In this document: in pieces, positions 28,240 to 46,971 of the stretch
Numbering within the stretch: the stretch's first letter is position 1
Layout of the letters: each line of letters starts with the position of its first letter
Source: Brachyhypopomus gauderio
Lineage: Eukaryota > Chordata > Actinopteri > Gymnotiformes > Hypopomidae
Reading direction: 5' to 3'
Length of the DNA stretch: 64,000 nt
Assembly (NCBI RefSeq): GCF_052324685.1
Contig: NC_135212.1
Span: 48,547,309-48,611,308 of the forward strand
Notes under the pieces: model-generated
Told to the model about the DNA's origin: nothing
The model's database searches: none
The model's input: the letters and a program-made list of their open reading frames with translations, nothing else
Translations under genes and position numbers: made by a program

Positions 28240-29643
28240 TTCTACTTTACCACTTTGAAAACAATGAGTTCCTTAATCTGTTTCCTTAATCTTAATAAAA
28301 GTAGTATCCCCTGCATGTTAAATAAAAAAGTGAATGTCTATTTATACTGGATGTGGCGTGAAAGCAAAACCTGAAGTTTGAGCTCTTAATTCCAATCAGT
28401 ATTCCGAGAGGAATCGTTATAAATCAAACATATTTGTACGTTTTAACAGACCACACTCGGGATTATTTCATTTAAATCACCTTCCACCTAATTCCTACAC
28501 ATCGACGCTATATGAAGTGTGTATGTCTAACATAAGAATCACCCAGGAAGGTAATTCAAAGGTAGGCTAATTCAATCTCACCTCCCGTCTGCAAGCACGT
28601 AGAGGAAAAGGGAGACGAAGAAAGTGTGAGGGCAGGAACCGTCCCACTTCAAGTCCAATCCTGTTCTCAACGACTCCTCACAGCTCAGTTTGTCAATAGC
28701 GCGCAGGTCGTGGGGACCGTAAACAAGCTCCAACATTTTAAACACGTTTTCGTACACAGGCCTTCAGGAAAAGGTGCGTATATTGAGTTATTTACTGGCG
28801 TCTGCGTACGTTTATTTTACATTGCTGAAGTGAACGTTGTAGAACATGTTCTAGTGAAATGAGCAAATGAGTTAAGACTTTTGCCAGAAAACAATGCATG
28901 TTTTGCGGGATAAGATCGCTGCACGATGCAGAATGTTTTATACACTTTATCAAATTATAGTTTTTTATTTTAGTTACAGTATGCTTATAATCAATGTATA
29001 TATCGCGTTTTAAGACAAGTTACCGCACGCATTTTCCACACAAAGTTTACATGCACGTGATCAATTAAATTGAGTTAAATGCTGTTTATAAGCGGAGATA
29101 TACACGTATAAACTAATAAATAACACGGTCTTAATTATTTCAACGATTTACTCATCGTAAAGCTAGTTTAATATACATTATAAATAACTACTATAGAAAT
29201 CCAAGCTTCACAATGTTCAGCGATATAGCACCACCCTTGTATCGAAAGCCTATTTGTAAAAGGTGAGAACATTTTTCATTGTTTTGCTCGAGGGCTTTAC
29301 GTCCAGATATCAAACACACCCGAGTTATTTAGTCACTCTCACTAATCTTTTAGTTTTGAGTCACCCGCCAACAGTTTCTTCAACTTGGCTTCCTTATTTT
29401 TTTTTCTTTTACGTTTCTTATAATATTTATGTTTTCTGTGATATTATATCTGATATGGACATGATTTTTCGTGATATTAATTAATTTGTATACAACTCAG
29501 TAGAATTCGGTTTCATCATCGAATCTGGCAGCGCTATGCTGTATTGTTTCTAAGATGCATGGTAAGCACTAGTAAAAATGCCGATGCTGTAATGCAGGTT
29601 CCAGTAACGTAATGTTTTATCTTTCTTAATGCCATTTTTGTAG
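28240..29643. other. Upstream region of s1pr5
   Basis: AT-rich, with no protein-coding exon seen. A good splice acceptor (pyrimidine run then TTTTTGTAG) ends at 29643. S1P receptor genes commonly have an intron in the 5' untranslated region, so the promoter and first non-coding exon may lie here, but I cannot place them. Confidence 0.4.
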
Positions 29644-29799
29644 GTTCTGAAAACTCACAGATTAGAAGATACATCTTCAAAAACCCTCTTTCTTCTGTGG
29701 ATTTGTGGATTTATTACTTTCATCTTTGATGGTGGAATAATGAGACCCCAGAGGACTAATGTGTGATCCGAGAACCTAAATAAAGGTTTAGGTGAACAA

Positions 29800-30984
29800 A
29801 TGAAGCATTGCCTTACGTCTCCTAAAGTTGTTCTCATGACACCGGCTGCAGGACACCTCCTCAACATGTTTCAGGAGTACCAAAGCAATACAGTCATTGT
29901 TTCCCATTACAACTTCACCGGGAAGCTCAAAGAGAACAAATATAAGGACGGACTAAAACCAGAAGCCATTGTATTCCTCATTATCTGTTTGCTCATTGTC
30001 CTGGAAAATACTGTGGTTCTTGTAGCAATTTGGAAGAATAAGAAGTTCCACCTACCCATGTACTACCTTTTGGGCAACTTGACTTTCTCAGATCTGCTGG
30101 CAGGCTTCACCTACATGGTGAATATCATAACATCTGGGGCCAACACACTGAAAATGACCCCTGTGCAGTGGTTCTTAAGAGAAGGTGGTGTCTTCATCAC
30201 GCTGGCTGCCTCCATCATCAGCCTGCTGGCCATTGCTATTGAACGCTATGTTACCATGGTGCAGATGAAGCCATACCAGGGGACGAAGCGTGGGCGCATG
30301 TTTGCCCTTATTGTCGCTAGCTGGGTGCTCTCCGTCTTCTTGGGTGTGCTACCCATCATGGGCTGGAACTGCATGGGGATCCTGGACCAGTGCTCCACCG
30401 TGCTGCCACTGTATTCCAAAAGCTTCATCCTCTGCTGCATCACCGTCTTCTCGGCGGTACTGCTGGCCATCGTGGTGCTCTACGTGCGCATCTTCTGCAT
30501 TGTGAAGTCCACCACGCCGCGGCTAGGATGGGGCAAACAGCGCAAAGGTTCGATCAGGAAAGTCCAGAAGTACATGGCCCTGCTGAAGACCGTCACCATA
30601 GTAGTGGGGGTCTTCATCGCCTGCTGGCTCCCGCTCTTTGTGCTCCTTCTTTTGGATTTCTGTTGTCCGGCCCGAAGCTGCCAGGTCCTGCTGAAGGCAG
30701 ACTACTTTCTGGGCATTGCTATGTTTAACTCGTTGCTCAACCCCATCATCTATACGTTAACCAGTAAAGACATGCGAAGAGCCATCCTGAGGTTGATCTG
30801 TAGCTACTGTCTGCTGACTAAAGACGGACAGGTGAAGAAGTTCGGAGTACTCTTCCTGGAGTTCAGCACGAGTAAGACGGAGATGCCGTCCCAGAGGCTG
30901 GAAGGCCTGGAGACCACTGTGTCATCGGGGAACTTTACACCATCCACAATCAAAGCTATTTATCCCAGAATGTCAAAAATATGA
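29800..30984 (+). CDS. s1pr5: Sphingosine-1-phosphate receptor 5 (class A GPCR)
   Basis: Seven-transmembrane receptor for extracellular sphingosine-1-phosphate, acting through G proteins at the plasma membrane. Single coding exon, 394 codons from the first ATG. TM1 begins near residue 56. Arg127-Glu128 in WFLREGG correspond to the S1P headgroup-binding Arg-Glu pair of S1PR1; LPA receptors carry Gln in place of the Glu. ERY (148-150), CWLP in TM6 and NPIIY (314-318) are intact, and a Cys-rich tail (RLICSYC) offers palmitoylation sites. HYNFTGKL has an N-glycosylation site. Within the family, FLGIAMFNSLLNPIIYTLT and the HYNFTGKL...Y...GLK N-terminus fit S1PR5 best, and its neighbours match the human S1PR5 locus. 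In-frame Met13 and Met23 follow; Met23 (29866) has the best Kozak context (A at -3) and may be the true start. Poly(A) signals occur at about 31212 and 31489. Confidence 0.93.
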   Translation: MKHCLTSPKVVLMTPAAGHLLNMFQEYQSNTVIVSHYNFTGKLKENKYKDGLKPEAIVFLIICLLIVLENTVVLVAIWKNKKFHLPMYYLLGNLTFSDLLAGFTYMVNIITSGANTLKMTPVQWFLREGGVFITLAASIISLLAIAIERYVTMVQMKPYQGTKRGRMFALIVASWVLSVFLGVLPIMGWNCMGILDQCSTVLPLYSKSFILCCITVFSAVLLAIVVLYVRIFCIVKSTTPRLGWGKQRKGSIRKVQKYMALLKTVTIVVGVFIACWLPLFVLLLLDFCCPARSCQVLLKADYFLGIAMFNSLLNPIIYTLTSKDMRRAILRLICSYCLLTKDGQVKKFGVLFLEFSTSKTEMPSQRLEGLETTVSSGNFTPSTIKAIYPRMSKI

Positions 30985-33430
30985 ATTTGGGCAAATTCAT
31001 ATCAAAACACAAATGTTATCATGGACTGGTATAGACAATAAGGTGAAGTCTGGGAGTCAGTTGGCCAGGTCAAACTGTAAAAGTGAACGTGCTTCCTTAT
31101 ACTTCCTTAAAGCATTATGCCTCATGCACTTAAGACCAAACAAACTGTGAGTAAGATGGCAGCAAATTGTGCCTTCAGTGGTTACAGACGATCTGTTCTT
31201 TACAGCTTTAAATAAAATATATAATGGGAAGTACAGGACAAAGTGACACGGCCTGCCAGAGTTGAGCAGCTAATTGCCTCCTTAACGAGTGCACTTGAGT
31301 GTTGGCGTCATCGTTATGCTAAAAAAGATGTTCGTTGGTCCCCATTTCTCAGGATTAATTCCAAATTCTATAAGAGTAAATGGAAATTTAAAGCTCATTA
31401 TACATTAACTGTAAGGATGGCTCAGATTTTTTTTTCTCAGTATTATCTTGTCTTCTGGGCATACTTGCAAAAAGGAAAACAAGTGTTGTGAATAAAAAAT
31501 AAGCATTTGTTGGTTGACAGTGTGTTTCGAATGTTCCTAATTTATACTCATGTATATATGTACATTGACAATAAAATGTTGAGCATTAATGTTTTTGCAT
31601 TTTGTTTCACTTGTCTTACTGCTTTTTCTCCCACATATGAAAGTACTGTACATTTATTTGCACTGCAAAATTGCAGATGCAAAATGCCATAAATGTATGT
31701 TTCAATTCCAGAGTGACTGTATTCATCAGTATTTTGTATTTACATCCACTTTGTGTACAGGCCAACAGGTTTGTGACTGGGAATGCAGGTGCTAAGACAC
31801 ATGGCCGGTGTGAGATGTGTTCTCGTTTTTCCTTTGATTAATAACATCACAAAGAAAGTGCTTTTGCATTAACACACAAAGAGCAACACCGTGAGCCTTG
31901 GGGATTGTAGAGGTATTGTGCTTAGCAACACTGCGGTAAAAGCAAAGAGAACAGATAGTATTTAATCACTTCATTTTGTCCAATGGTTGCTGAATTTTTA
32001 ATTGACATTCATGTCAATTGGTGGCCACAAAACAGGCATAATTAGCAGTGATGAAAGTGATAGAATACACTACACTGAAACACATACACTGAAAATATTG
32101 AGAATATGATTGAAGCCGCTACTTCACTGCTGGCACTTGATTAATATTTAAACAGCTGTGCTTTATAAAAATTATATATAAAAGTATTTGAAAAAAAATA
32201 TTGAGAATACATTCGGATAATATATATGGTAGGAGAGGGTTTGAAAAATTGTAGAATAATACATGAGGTTTCCTGACATACAAGAATAGAACTTCAAAAG
32301 GGAAGCTGCTGGAACACCTGATGTCCAATCTGTGATTATATAAATCCAAACATTCCAGGTGAGAAATTGCAATATACAAGACAATTATTTTGAAGAATAA
32401 TTTTGCTAAATGGTCAGTTTCTCCAGATGTACCTTTTTTGCTATGTTTGAGCAAAATAGTTATTACTTTTTTTTATTCCATGCACTACTGACATTTCTCC
32501 CAAATTCACATAAAGCATATCCTAATTTAGAGCATTAATTTGCAGGAATTTAACACTGGTGAAAAACAGGCTTTCTGACCTCATCTAATGCACAGAAAAC
32601 ACGTTCATATTCATTTCTACACAATAATGATTTAAACTTACAAGGAGAGTGTGTTTTGACAACACTGTTACTTTTAGAGCAGTCTCTTACTATTTTACCA
32701 TGTACGGATGCATGCACAAACAAGCATGTGCACATGTACAAACACAAACTGTAGGCCGAAACCTCAAACCTACTGTATGATTTCAATCAATCTGGCCCCA
32801 TAACTGATTTCCCACGGCACTTTTGTGCTGTTGCTTTATCTGCCACTCAGTTGCACTGCACTCAGTGTGGTTTAATCACAACACAAGACGTGTGCCAAGC
32901 CTGCCTTGCTGCGGATCTTTAAAACGAGGTCACTAGCTCGTGCCAGGTCACATCTAGATGAAGTGAAGGCACTTGATGTGCTACATGCCCACCTCACCAC
33001 AGAAACAGAACAGCTGCAATCTGACTCATTTGTGAAGTAACTGGGAAAGAAAAAGAAACTCAGAGACCCTCACACGAATAAGGTTATTTACTGGCTGATT
33101 AACATTCACACATCATGTTCAATTTAGAAACAAAGACGAAGGGGGTTCAAAATCAATTTAGAGAAAGTGTCAAAGGAGTCATGGATTAAATGTCTGCAGT
33201 GGGTGTAAAATCAACAAAGAGCTGTTTTTGATGGTTTATCCTAAAGGGGAGAGACCAACACCACTAACCAGAGATCATTACTGGAGTGCTGTGTACCCCC
33301 TTTCTTGTCACTCAGTCCGTTGAAGTACCCCAAATTCTTGTGATGTACGTAAGAAAAATAAAAAGGTGGAAAGGACTGCACAAAAGACAAACCTCCACTG
33401 TTTCCAGTGCTAAGAAGCTAAATCGACACC
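30985..33430. other. s1pr5 3' region and convergent intergenic space
   Basis: Contains AATAAA signals for s1pr5 (about 31212, 31489, 31568). I see no further gene. A 20-bp near-perfect palindrome lies at 32000-32019. Confidence 0.5.
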
Positions 33431-33431
33431 C

Positions 33432-33437
33432 TTTATT
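33432..33437 (-). terminator. Candidate poly(A) signal of spc24
   Basis: TTTATT on the plus strand reads AATAAA on the minus strand, about 75 bp past the spc24 stop codon. Confidence 0.55.
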
Positions 33438-33512
33438 TAATAAATACAAATGACAGAAAAATAACACGACAAACAAAAAACATTAAAATCGGAAGGCAAT
33501 AACAACAGAATT

Positions 33513-35817
33513 CTACCAGTCTGTGCTGACCAAACTCCAGAGTTCATCACTTATCTCACAGGGGGAACGGGTAGATGTGTCTATGTCGATGGGAGTTGCC
33601 ACGTTTGCACCATAGTGAACTGAGATTTAAATAAATAAAAAGAAGAAAAATAATTTATTGAAAAGTTATTACTGCCACAGGTCCTCAAATACATTAAATT
33701 TATATGGCTTCACTTTCATACACATGTAAGTATTGGGCCAGTCAAAATAGTACACCTACATTTGATAAACACTCATGTTCATATATTCACAGAGTTAAAA
33801 TCCAGTTGTAAAGATATGCCTTTAAGGATATCTAAAGGTTAAAATAAAGTGTAATAGATTAGGTCTTCAAGAGGAAGTTCGGTTTTCTACAATTGGGTTT
33901 TGATTGCCCTCTAGTGGCATGCACAAGAATAGATTTTCCTTTCAAAATCACAATTTCGCACTAATTTGGAATTCACTTTTTTTAAATCTAATTTCAAGTA
34001 CAACTGACCAAGACCAAGTCATGCAACTGTAAGAATCACTAAACCTACATAAATCTCATTATCTGATCTCTATTCTGAACAAAGTTACTCAAAACAGACA
34101 GTGTGATTGCACAGAAGAAATTTTGCTCGAGTATTTACCTCCACGCAATATGTGTGGTTCTGTGTCCAACTCCAGTTTAATTCCAGTAATTTTAAGATAG
34201 AGCTGAGCCAAGTATCTGAAACAAATGTGCAGGAAGGTTAGTGTAACTAAAGTGAACTGATAATAGACATAACTATAAAAACACAAAAAACAGGAACATT
34301 AATACTGGAACTTTTAGTCAAACTGATTCTTAGTTTGAGTTCTGGCAAGTCACTGTGTGCTATATATTCTAGACAGAGGTGGACATTACAGGTTCAGAAA
34401 GTAAAAGTCCTCACCAAGATTTTGCTCAGGCTTCCTGGATTGTGTTGATTTCACTCATTTCACCTGGCTAGCATTAATTAAAACAATCCAGCAAGCTTGA
34501 GTAAAATACTGGGAAGGAGTTTTATTTTCTGAACCTGGAATGTCCACCTCTGATTCTAGGTCACTAGGAATCTCTCTAATTCATGCCAATTAGCTCACTA
34601 TAAAGTAAATTTTGTTACTGTAAATCTAATAGCACATGTGAAGCAGATCGCAGGTGGTCGTGAAAGTTAGCCAGCAGCTGGACCTTACATGGCTGAGGGA
34701 ATTACTTCTGTGGTGTCCTCATCTACTTCCTGTTGCAGGGTTTGAATCTCCTTCTCACTCTCTTTGAGTCTTTCCAGTTCTTTCTGAAGGAATCTGATTT
34801 ATGAAGTCAAAGGAACAGCACCAGGAAAAGCAAGACCAACCACAAGTGTATCTACCTGTATTAAAAATGTGTCAAAATGTTACTTTTTGGAATCGATCAA
34901 GTCTGAGCAGACGTACTTGTGGAACACAATCACGGACATGTGCAGTGTAATGCAGTCACTTGAATGTCAACAGTCACATGGTGAGGACTTTGTCCTCCAC
35001 CCCAAAGTTTTTTGTATTTATAATTAGTATGCAGACTGTTCATACAATTTAATAACCTAAACAATATAATCTCTCACAATCTATGCAACTCAGTAACATA
35101 GGTTTGCTCCTGGAATCCCTAGAGGCAGAAAGTCACGTTAGTTCCATACCTCCATGGGTCTGGCACACAGAAGTTGTTTCACTGCTCAAAGTTCACTGCA
35201 GGACAGATCACAGGCCATGTGGAGTGTTAAAGGATACTCTACATCTGAGTCCAGGGTGAGGCTCTTGGACCGAATTTGCTGCACCTCCTTCTCCACCTTC
35301 TCCAGCTCGCGTGTCATTTGGGTATTTTGATCCTTCAGGTCCAGAAGCTTCTGGCCTACAAGTTCTTCAGAGTGCACCAGGCCTGGAGTGGCAGGGGCGT
35401 TGGAGTATTGGTTTTAGCAAACAAGCTTATGCTTTTGATGAGATCATATACAATGCCCCATAGATTCAATATACGATCGAAGAGAGAAACTCAGCATAAA
35501 CACAGGACAAGCTGTGCACACATACACTTTGAAATTTGGCATCACTGTGCACTGGTCCTTCAAATGTTTAAATATGCATATGCATTACATTCCAGGCTAG
35601 GAAAAAAATGAAATACCACAAAAAAGTTGGATGGTCATTACTTACTATTTAAGAGCTGGGTGGCCGTTTTCTTAGTCTCTAGGTGGTGTTCAAAGAGCAC
35701 CTGCTGCTTCTTCCTTGCAGCCCTCAACGAGTCTTCGGCTTTACTGCTCTCAATGAGTTTGATCACCATCTCCCCTGTGTTCTCCAGGTCGTGATCTAAT
35801 GCGTCGTTTTGTAACAT
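33513..35817 (-). CDS. spc24: Kinetochore protein Spc24 (NDC80 complex subunit)
   Basis: Subunit of the NDC80 complex, which links kinetochores to spindle microtubules; Spc24 pairs with Spc25 and its C-terminal globular (RWD) domain binds the inner kinetochore. Five coding exons: 35646-35817, 35243-35382, 34689-34783, 34139-34215 and 33513-33619, all with GT-AG junctions and matching phases, giving 196 aa, close to human SPC24 (197). The N-terminal two thirds are charged coiled coil (QKLLDLKDQNTQMTRELEKV). The C-terminal part carries the family motif QEVDEDTTEVIPSAIYLAQL and ends ELWSLVSTDW. Start chosen as the first ATG after a splice acceptor near 35842. A 5' untranslated exon is likely at about 36515-36560, with donor GGGAG|GTTGGT. 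Intron 3 holds a hAT-type MITE. Confidence 0.95.
33904..33917 (-). promoter_or_regulatory. CTCF-like motif in spc24 intron 4
   Basis: On the minus strand CCACTAGAGGGCAA matches the CTCF core CCASYAGRKGGCRS at 13 of 14 positions. Motif evidence only. Confidence 0.35.
34374..34552. mobile_element. hAT-type MITE in spc24 intron 3
   Basis: A 179-bp element that is nearly one long palindrome. The left end CAGAGGTGGACATTACAGG is mirrored by the right end, with arms of about 85 bp. The flanking 8 bp are ATTCTAGA (34366-34373) and ATTCTAGG (34553-34560), a 7/8 target duplication. Too short to encode anything. Confidence 0.85.
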
Positions 35818-35988
35818 GCTTGTCGTCCAGCTGAATGTACCTTATTCCTGAGAATAAAGGAATGATGGAGATAGGTATGGGTAGCTAGCTAGTTAACCAA
35901 CTTGTCGAGCCAGCCAACTGTCTGAATGAGTATGAATGAATCTGATATGCAGCTTCAGCTGTTGGCGGTAAACATTTAAAGAAGCTTT

Positions 35989-36092
35989 AGAAATAAAGAT
36001 CTAACTCCAAATATAGAAATAAAGATCCAACTCCACATATAGAAATAAAGATCCAACTCCAAATATAGAAATAAAGATCTAACTCCAAATAT
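35989..36092. repeat. 26-bp tandem repeat, four copies
   Basis: Four near-identical units of the form AGAAATAAAGATCYAACTCC plus AAATAT, exactly 104 bp. It lies in the spc24 5' untranslated intron. Confidence 0.93.
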
Positions 36093-36569
36093 CAAGTGAC
36101 GGGTGTGAACCAGGCATCCCAACGGCTAGCTCGCTATCTGGACTTGAAGTTTGCTTGGTTGACAATGTAGAAAATGCAGTTATTGTGCTTTGAATCTTGG
36201 CTAACAAAATATTTAATCTTATCTTATTAGTTAAAATATTAACTAAACAACAAATAAACAACAAACAGGCGTTAATAACCATAACTCCATAGCAACGGTA
36301 GTTAGCTAATTTAGCGTGAACTACTTCAACGTCTTCGGTACTTGTTCAGCTAACCAGCAAACTGTGTCACTTCACGGACACCACGCCTCAGTATTTATCA
36401 TTAGGTAGAGATGTTTTTTAAACGTTGTGTTTTCCTATTTTAGTTAACTTTACTGAAACACAGACACATAACGAGAAGTATTAATATATATAAATATAAA
36501 GTATTCACCAACCTCCCGTTTCGTTGTTTTCAAATTGCGCCGCTGGTTGCCGCGCTTTACGACACTGCG

Positions 36570-37575
36570 CCTACACAACGTCTTGATTTAATAAATTACG
36601 AATTAACATATTTTCTTTAGATATCTTTTTTTATTTCGTTGTGCAATAGAACGGTATTTGTTTATGAGGCACCAAATAACAGAAAACCAACGTTAACCTT
36701 TATATTTTCTTTTGCCCTCTAGCATTTATGATCAGGCAAATAATACGGACGCCTCACCTTCGAAGGACCGTTTCTCAATAAAACAGCAGTGAGGCTCTTC
36801 AGTTTCCCCACTGGTACCTAAAGCGACACTTTGACCCATATTCATCAATCAGATAAAATGTTACTCAACTTTAATCGGAGAAACAAATCCCGCAGAGTGA
36901 GAAGTCATCTTAGAGAAGGACAGATGACTTAATTATCCGGGATTTGCTAAAGCTATTAAAGAATACAGCCATTACATTTACATGCACGGCATTTAGCAGC
37001 CTTACAACGTGATCACAGAATTCATCCTAGATAATAGTACATATAGTCCAGAGATAAATAAAAAAATAAGTCATTGTTACATTCTATGTTAATTTATATT
37101 AGAATCATTCACCAATTACTTGAGATGGGTGTTTTGCACCTAGACTCGTTTCACCAGAGCTGTTAACCGAGACAGGCAAAGAATTTTAAGGAATTCTACT
37201 AAGGAATTTTTACCATCATAAAGTAGCAAAATGCAATTTCAGTTCAACCGCAGTTTCATAATGTGAAGAATCGGAAAAGAATGACTTTTTGCACCTTCAA
37301 ATTAAATTGCATTTCCCAAACCGGATTATGCTGCATGCCCAGATCAAGTTGGGCAGGTTGACAGATTATTATAAACTATGATGTGTATCAGTCTAAACAT
37401 CTTGCAACAGGCTTCAGTTCATTAAAGCATATTAAGAACCATTACATTTTCATTAACTGGACTGCTTCAATTATTCAATAAATAAATAAAAATGTAATAA
37501 AGGCCAGACATCACACACATACCTGTTTCTAATAGCTGATCTTGAAATATGCCCCAATATAGAGTTGATTGAATA
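36570..37575. other. spc24 promoter side and kri1 3' flank
   Basis: No gene seen. The spc24 first exon appears to end the CpG-containing stretch near 36560. A degraded interspersed repeat resembling the widespread teleost CATTTRGCAG...TTACA segment lies at about 36975-37050. Confidence 0.45.
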
Positions 37576-37580
37576 AAATA

Positions 37581-37586
37581 TTTATT
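37581..37586 (-). terminator. Candidate poly(A) signal of kri1
   Basis: AATAAA on the minus strand, about 230 bp past the kri1 stop. Confidence 0.5.
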
Positions 37587-37817
37587 AAACATTAAAACAG
37601 AAGATAATGAATAAAGATGAAATGCAAGGCTTCAGTATGCAATACTGACATTTTAGAAATGGTTGCAATCTAAACATTTTTCTTTTTTAATGTTTTTAAA
37701 GGTTGTCACAAATGTACACATTCAGTAAATCTCCCATTGCTCATCTTAAAATGTAACTGGACTGTCCAGAACAATAAAAACTACATTTCTTATAGAAGCC
37801 GACAAGGGCATTAGCTC

Positions 37818-44954
<7,137 letters not shown>

Positions 44955-45098
44955 GATCACTCGTTACAAAAAAAATCTATCAGCAAACAAAAAAAACCTA
45001 CGTATGGGTGTATGAAGTGCTCACACCTGGTAAACACAGCAGCATGGTCAAGAACGTGGAGAGGAACTCTAGGAGCGCGGATATGGAACACGGCGTAC

Positions 45099-45132
45099 CA
45101 CGTGACCTCCACGTCACACCGTTCTAGAACGG
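45099..45132. promoter_or_regulatory. kri1 promoter elements: E-box and HSE-like palindrome
   Basis: CACGTG at 45099-45104 is a canonical Myc/Max-type E-box about 145 bp upstream of the kri1 ATG. CCGTTCTAGAACGG at 45119-45132 is a perfect palindrome containing TTCTAGAA, the inverted-pentamer core of heat-shock elements. A second hairpin, GGAACGTT-aatc-AACGTTCC, lies at 45159-45178. Function is inferred from motifs only. Confidence 0.4.
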
Positions 45133-45179
45133 AATATCGCGCGAACGTCGAAAAAGTCGGAACGTTAATCAACGTTCCG

Positions 45180-45430
45180 TTAATCAAATCAAATAAAATC
45201 AAATCAAATATATTTGTATAGCGCTTTTCACAACACGTGTTGTCACAAAGCGCTTTACAGGATTTACAAGGTTAACAATACTATGGGTCCATATCCCTAA
45301 TGAGCAAGCCAAAGGCGACAGTGGCAAGGAAAAACTCCCTATGATGGTGGGGAATAGGAAGAAACCTCGGGAGAACCAAGACTCAAAAGGGAACCCATCC
45401 TCCATTGGGCGGCCCGTTAACACACAAATT
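45180..45430. repeat. Interspersed teleost repeat
   Basis: Begins with (CAAAT)-rich sequence and TTTGTATAGCGCTTTTCACA and continues with GCGACAGTGGCAAGGAAAAA and related text, a segment I recognise as abundant in fish genomes. An inverted partial copy of its first 75 bp lies at about 46190-46261 inside the neighbouring hAT relic. Right edge approximate. Confidence 0.65.
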
Positions 45431-45907
45431 ACACAAAAACTAATTATACAGAATAATACACAAGTCACAAATAAATCACACAATCAGGCTAAGTATAAGG
45501 TAACTAGAATGAAAGTTCTGGGTGTTGATATTGTCAATGTAAATGTCTTATGATGAACGCCAGGTTTTCATTCCATGTCGGAGTGATGATACTGGTATTG
45601 TAGGCTCCAACTGCAGTGTTACTCCCCAGGTGAACCTCGGAGAAGAAAGTTAATCCGTTAACCTTCAATCCATTAACCTGACTGAAACTTTTATAAAAAT
45701 TGTAAATAACTTTGCTCGCGATTAAACAAGGCACTAGTTTACTGATTTACTACCGCAGGTGTAACAAAGGCCTATTGGAGGACTGAACGTCAAAAGTTAT
45801 TTACTTGTTTGCAGATGACGTAATGTCTGCGTTGCTGTGACGCCAAATGAAGATGGCGGATGGAGGGCAGGAAGTGATTTTCTACATAGGAAGCGTTGCA
45901 TTTGTCT

Positions 45908-46963
45908 TAGTGGTGGGCAGTTATCGGCGTTCGATAATGTGATACTCTTATCGGGCGATATAAAAATATTGCCATTAATCTATTCTTTGGGTTGGGAGCT
46001 GGGTCAAAATAGGTAAGCAAACTATGATGACTTTCACCTTGATAGTTTAGCTCGGGTGTATTCGTAACCAAATTGCACAGTAGGGGGTGAGAACGAGTTT
46101 TCAAACCTGTGAATTACCACCCACAACAAACTGCACATGCGCTTACATGGATAGGGATTTGGACCCATATGATTGTTAAAACTTGTAAATCCTGTAAAGC
46201 TGCTTTGTGACATGTGTTGTGAAATGCACTATACAAATATATTTGATTTGATTTGATTTGATGCAGCCACGAAGCCGCCAGGTTTGCTTCATGGAAAATT
46301 CATTTTTAAGAAGCTTCCTAATGGAGACATTGACAAGACTAAAGTTGTTTGCACCTTATGCAATGCGGAATTAGTTTATTGTAGGAGTTCTACCAGTCTG
46401 AAGTACCATTTAAACGCAAAGCACTCGTTTGCTAATGCTGCTGATGCTGGGTCAAGCACTGATGCAGCCCAGGGGAAGAGTCGCCACCGCCGAAAACAGG
46501 TTAAATGTACTAAATGTTGGCTTACATTTCAAATCTCATGTTTAGCTGAATAAATATGTTATCAACATGTTATCAATTTAATGTACAGTATGTAGGCTTA
46601 CACATTCATGTTTGACTGAATATGCCGTCTTAAAGTATGTAGGCTTACAGTACTATTTTCATGTTTAACTGAATAAACCATTGAACACGAGTACATTTTA
46701 TTGAGCATGTTTTTTTTCTTCAAGTATCAAAGTAGAACAGCTTTCTCCAGCAGTCATCGATGCATTTTGGAAACAGGAGATGAGCCCCTGGTCTAATGCA
46801 CCCTCTGTATTAAGAAACCCCATCTCAAAGACTGACTTTTAGTCATTACTTGGATAGCACGCATATTCTTAATGAGCCATTTTAATCTAGATTAATCTAG
46901 ATTAATTTCAAGGTTTCAGTGAGATTAATCTAGATTAAAAAAATGAATCTATGCCCTCCCCTA
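45908..46963 (+). mobile_element. hAT transposon relic with BED-finger fragment
   Basis: Left end TAGTGGTGGGCA and right end (reversed) TAGGGGAGGGCA match at 10 of 12 positions. The flanks ATTTGTCT (45900-45907) and TTTTGTCT (46964-46971) form a 7/8 target duplication. Inside is a fragment of a BED-type zinc finger frame. The right part has AATCTAGATT repeats. Most of a transposase is absent. Confidence 0.8.
46284..46553 (+). pseudogene. BED zinc-finger fragment of a hAT transposase
   Basis: The 89-codon frame includes VVCTLCNAELVYCRSSTSLK and YHLNAKH, a C-x2-C...H-x4-H pattern of BED fingers seen at the N-terminus of hAT transposases and ZBED proteins. There is no ATG at its start (TTG) and no catalytic domain downstream, so it is a decayed or internally deleted copy rather than a gene. 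Confidence 0.75.
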
Positions 46964-46971
46964 TTTTGTCT

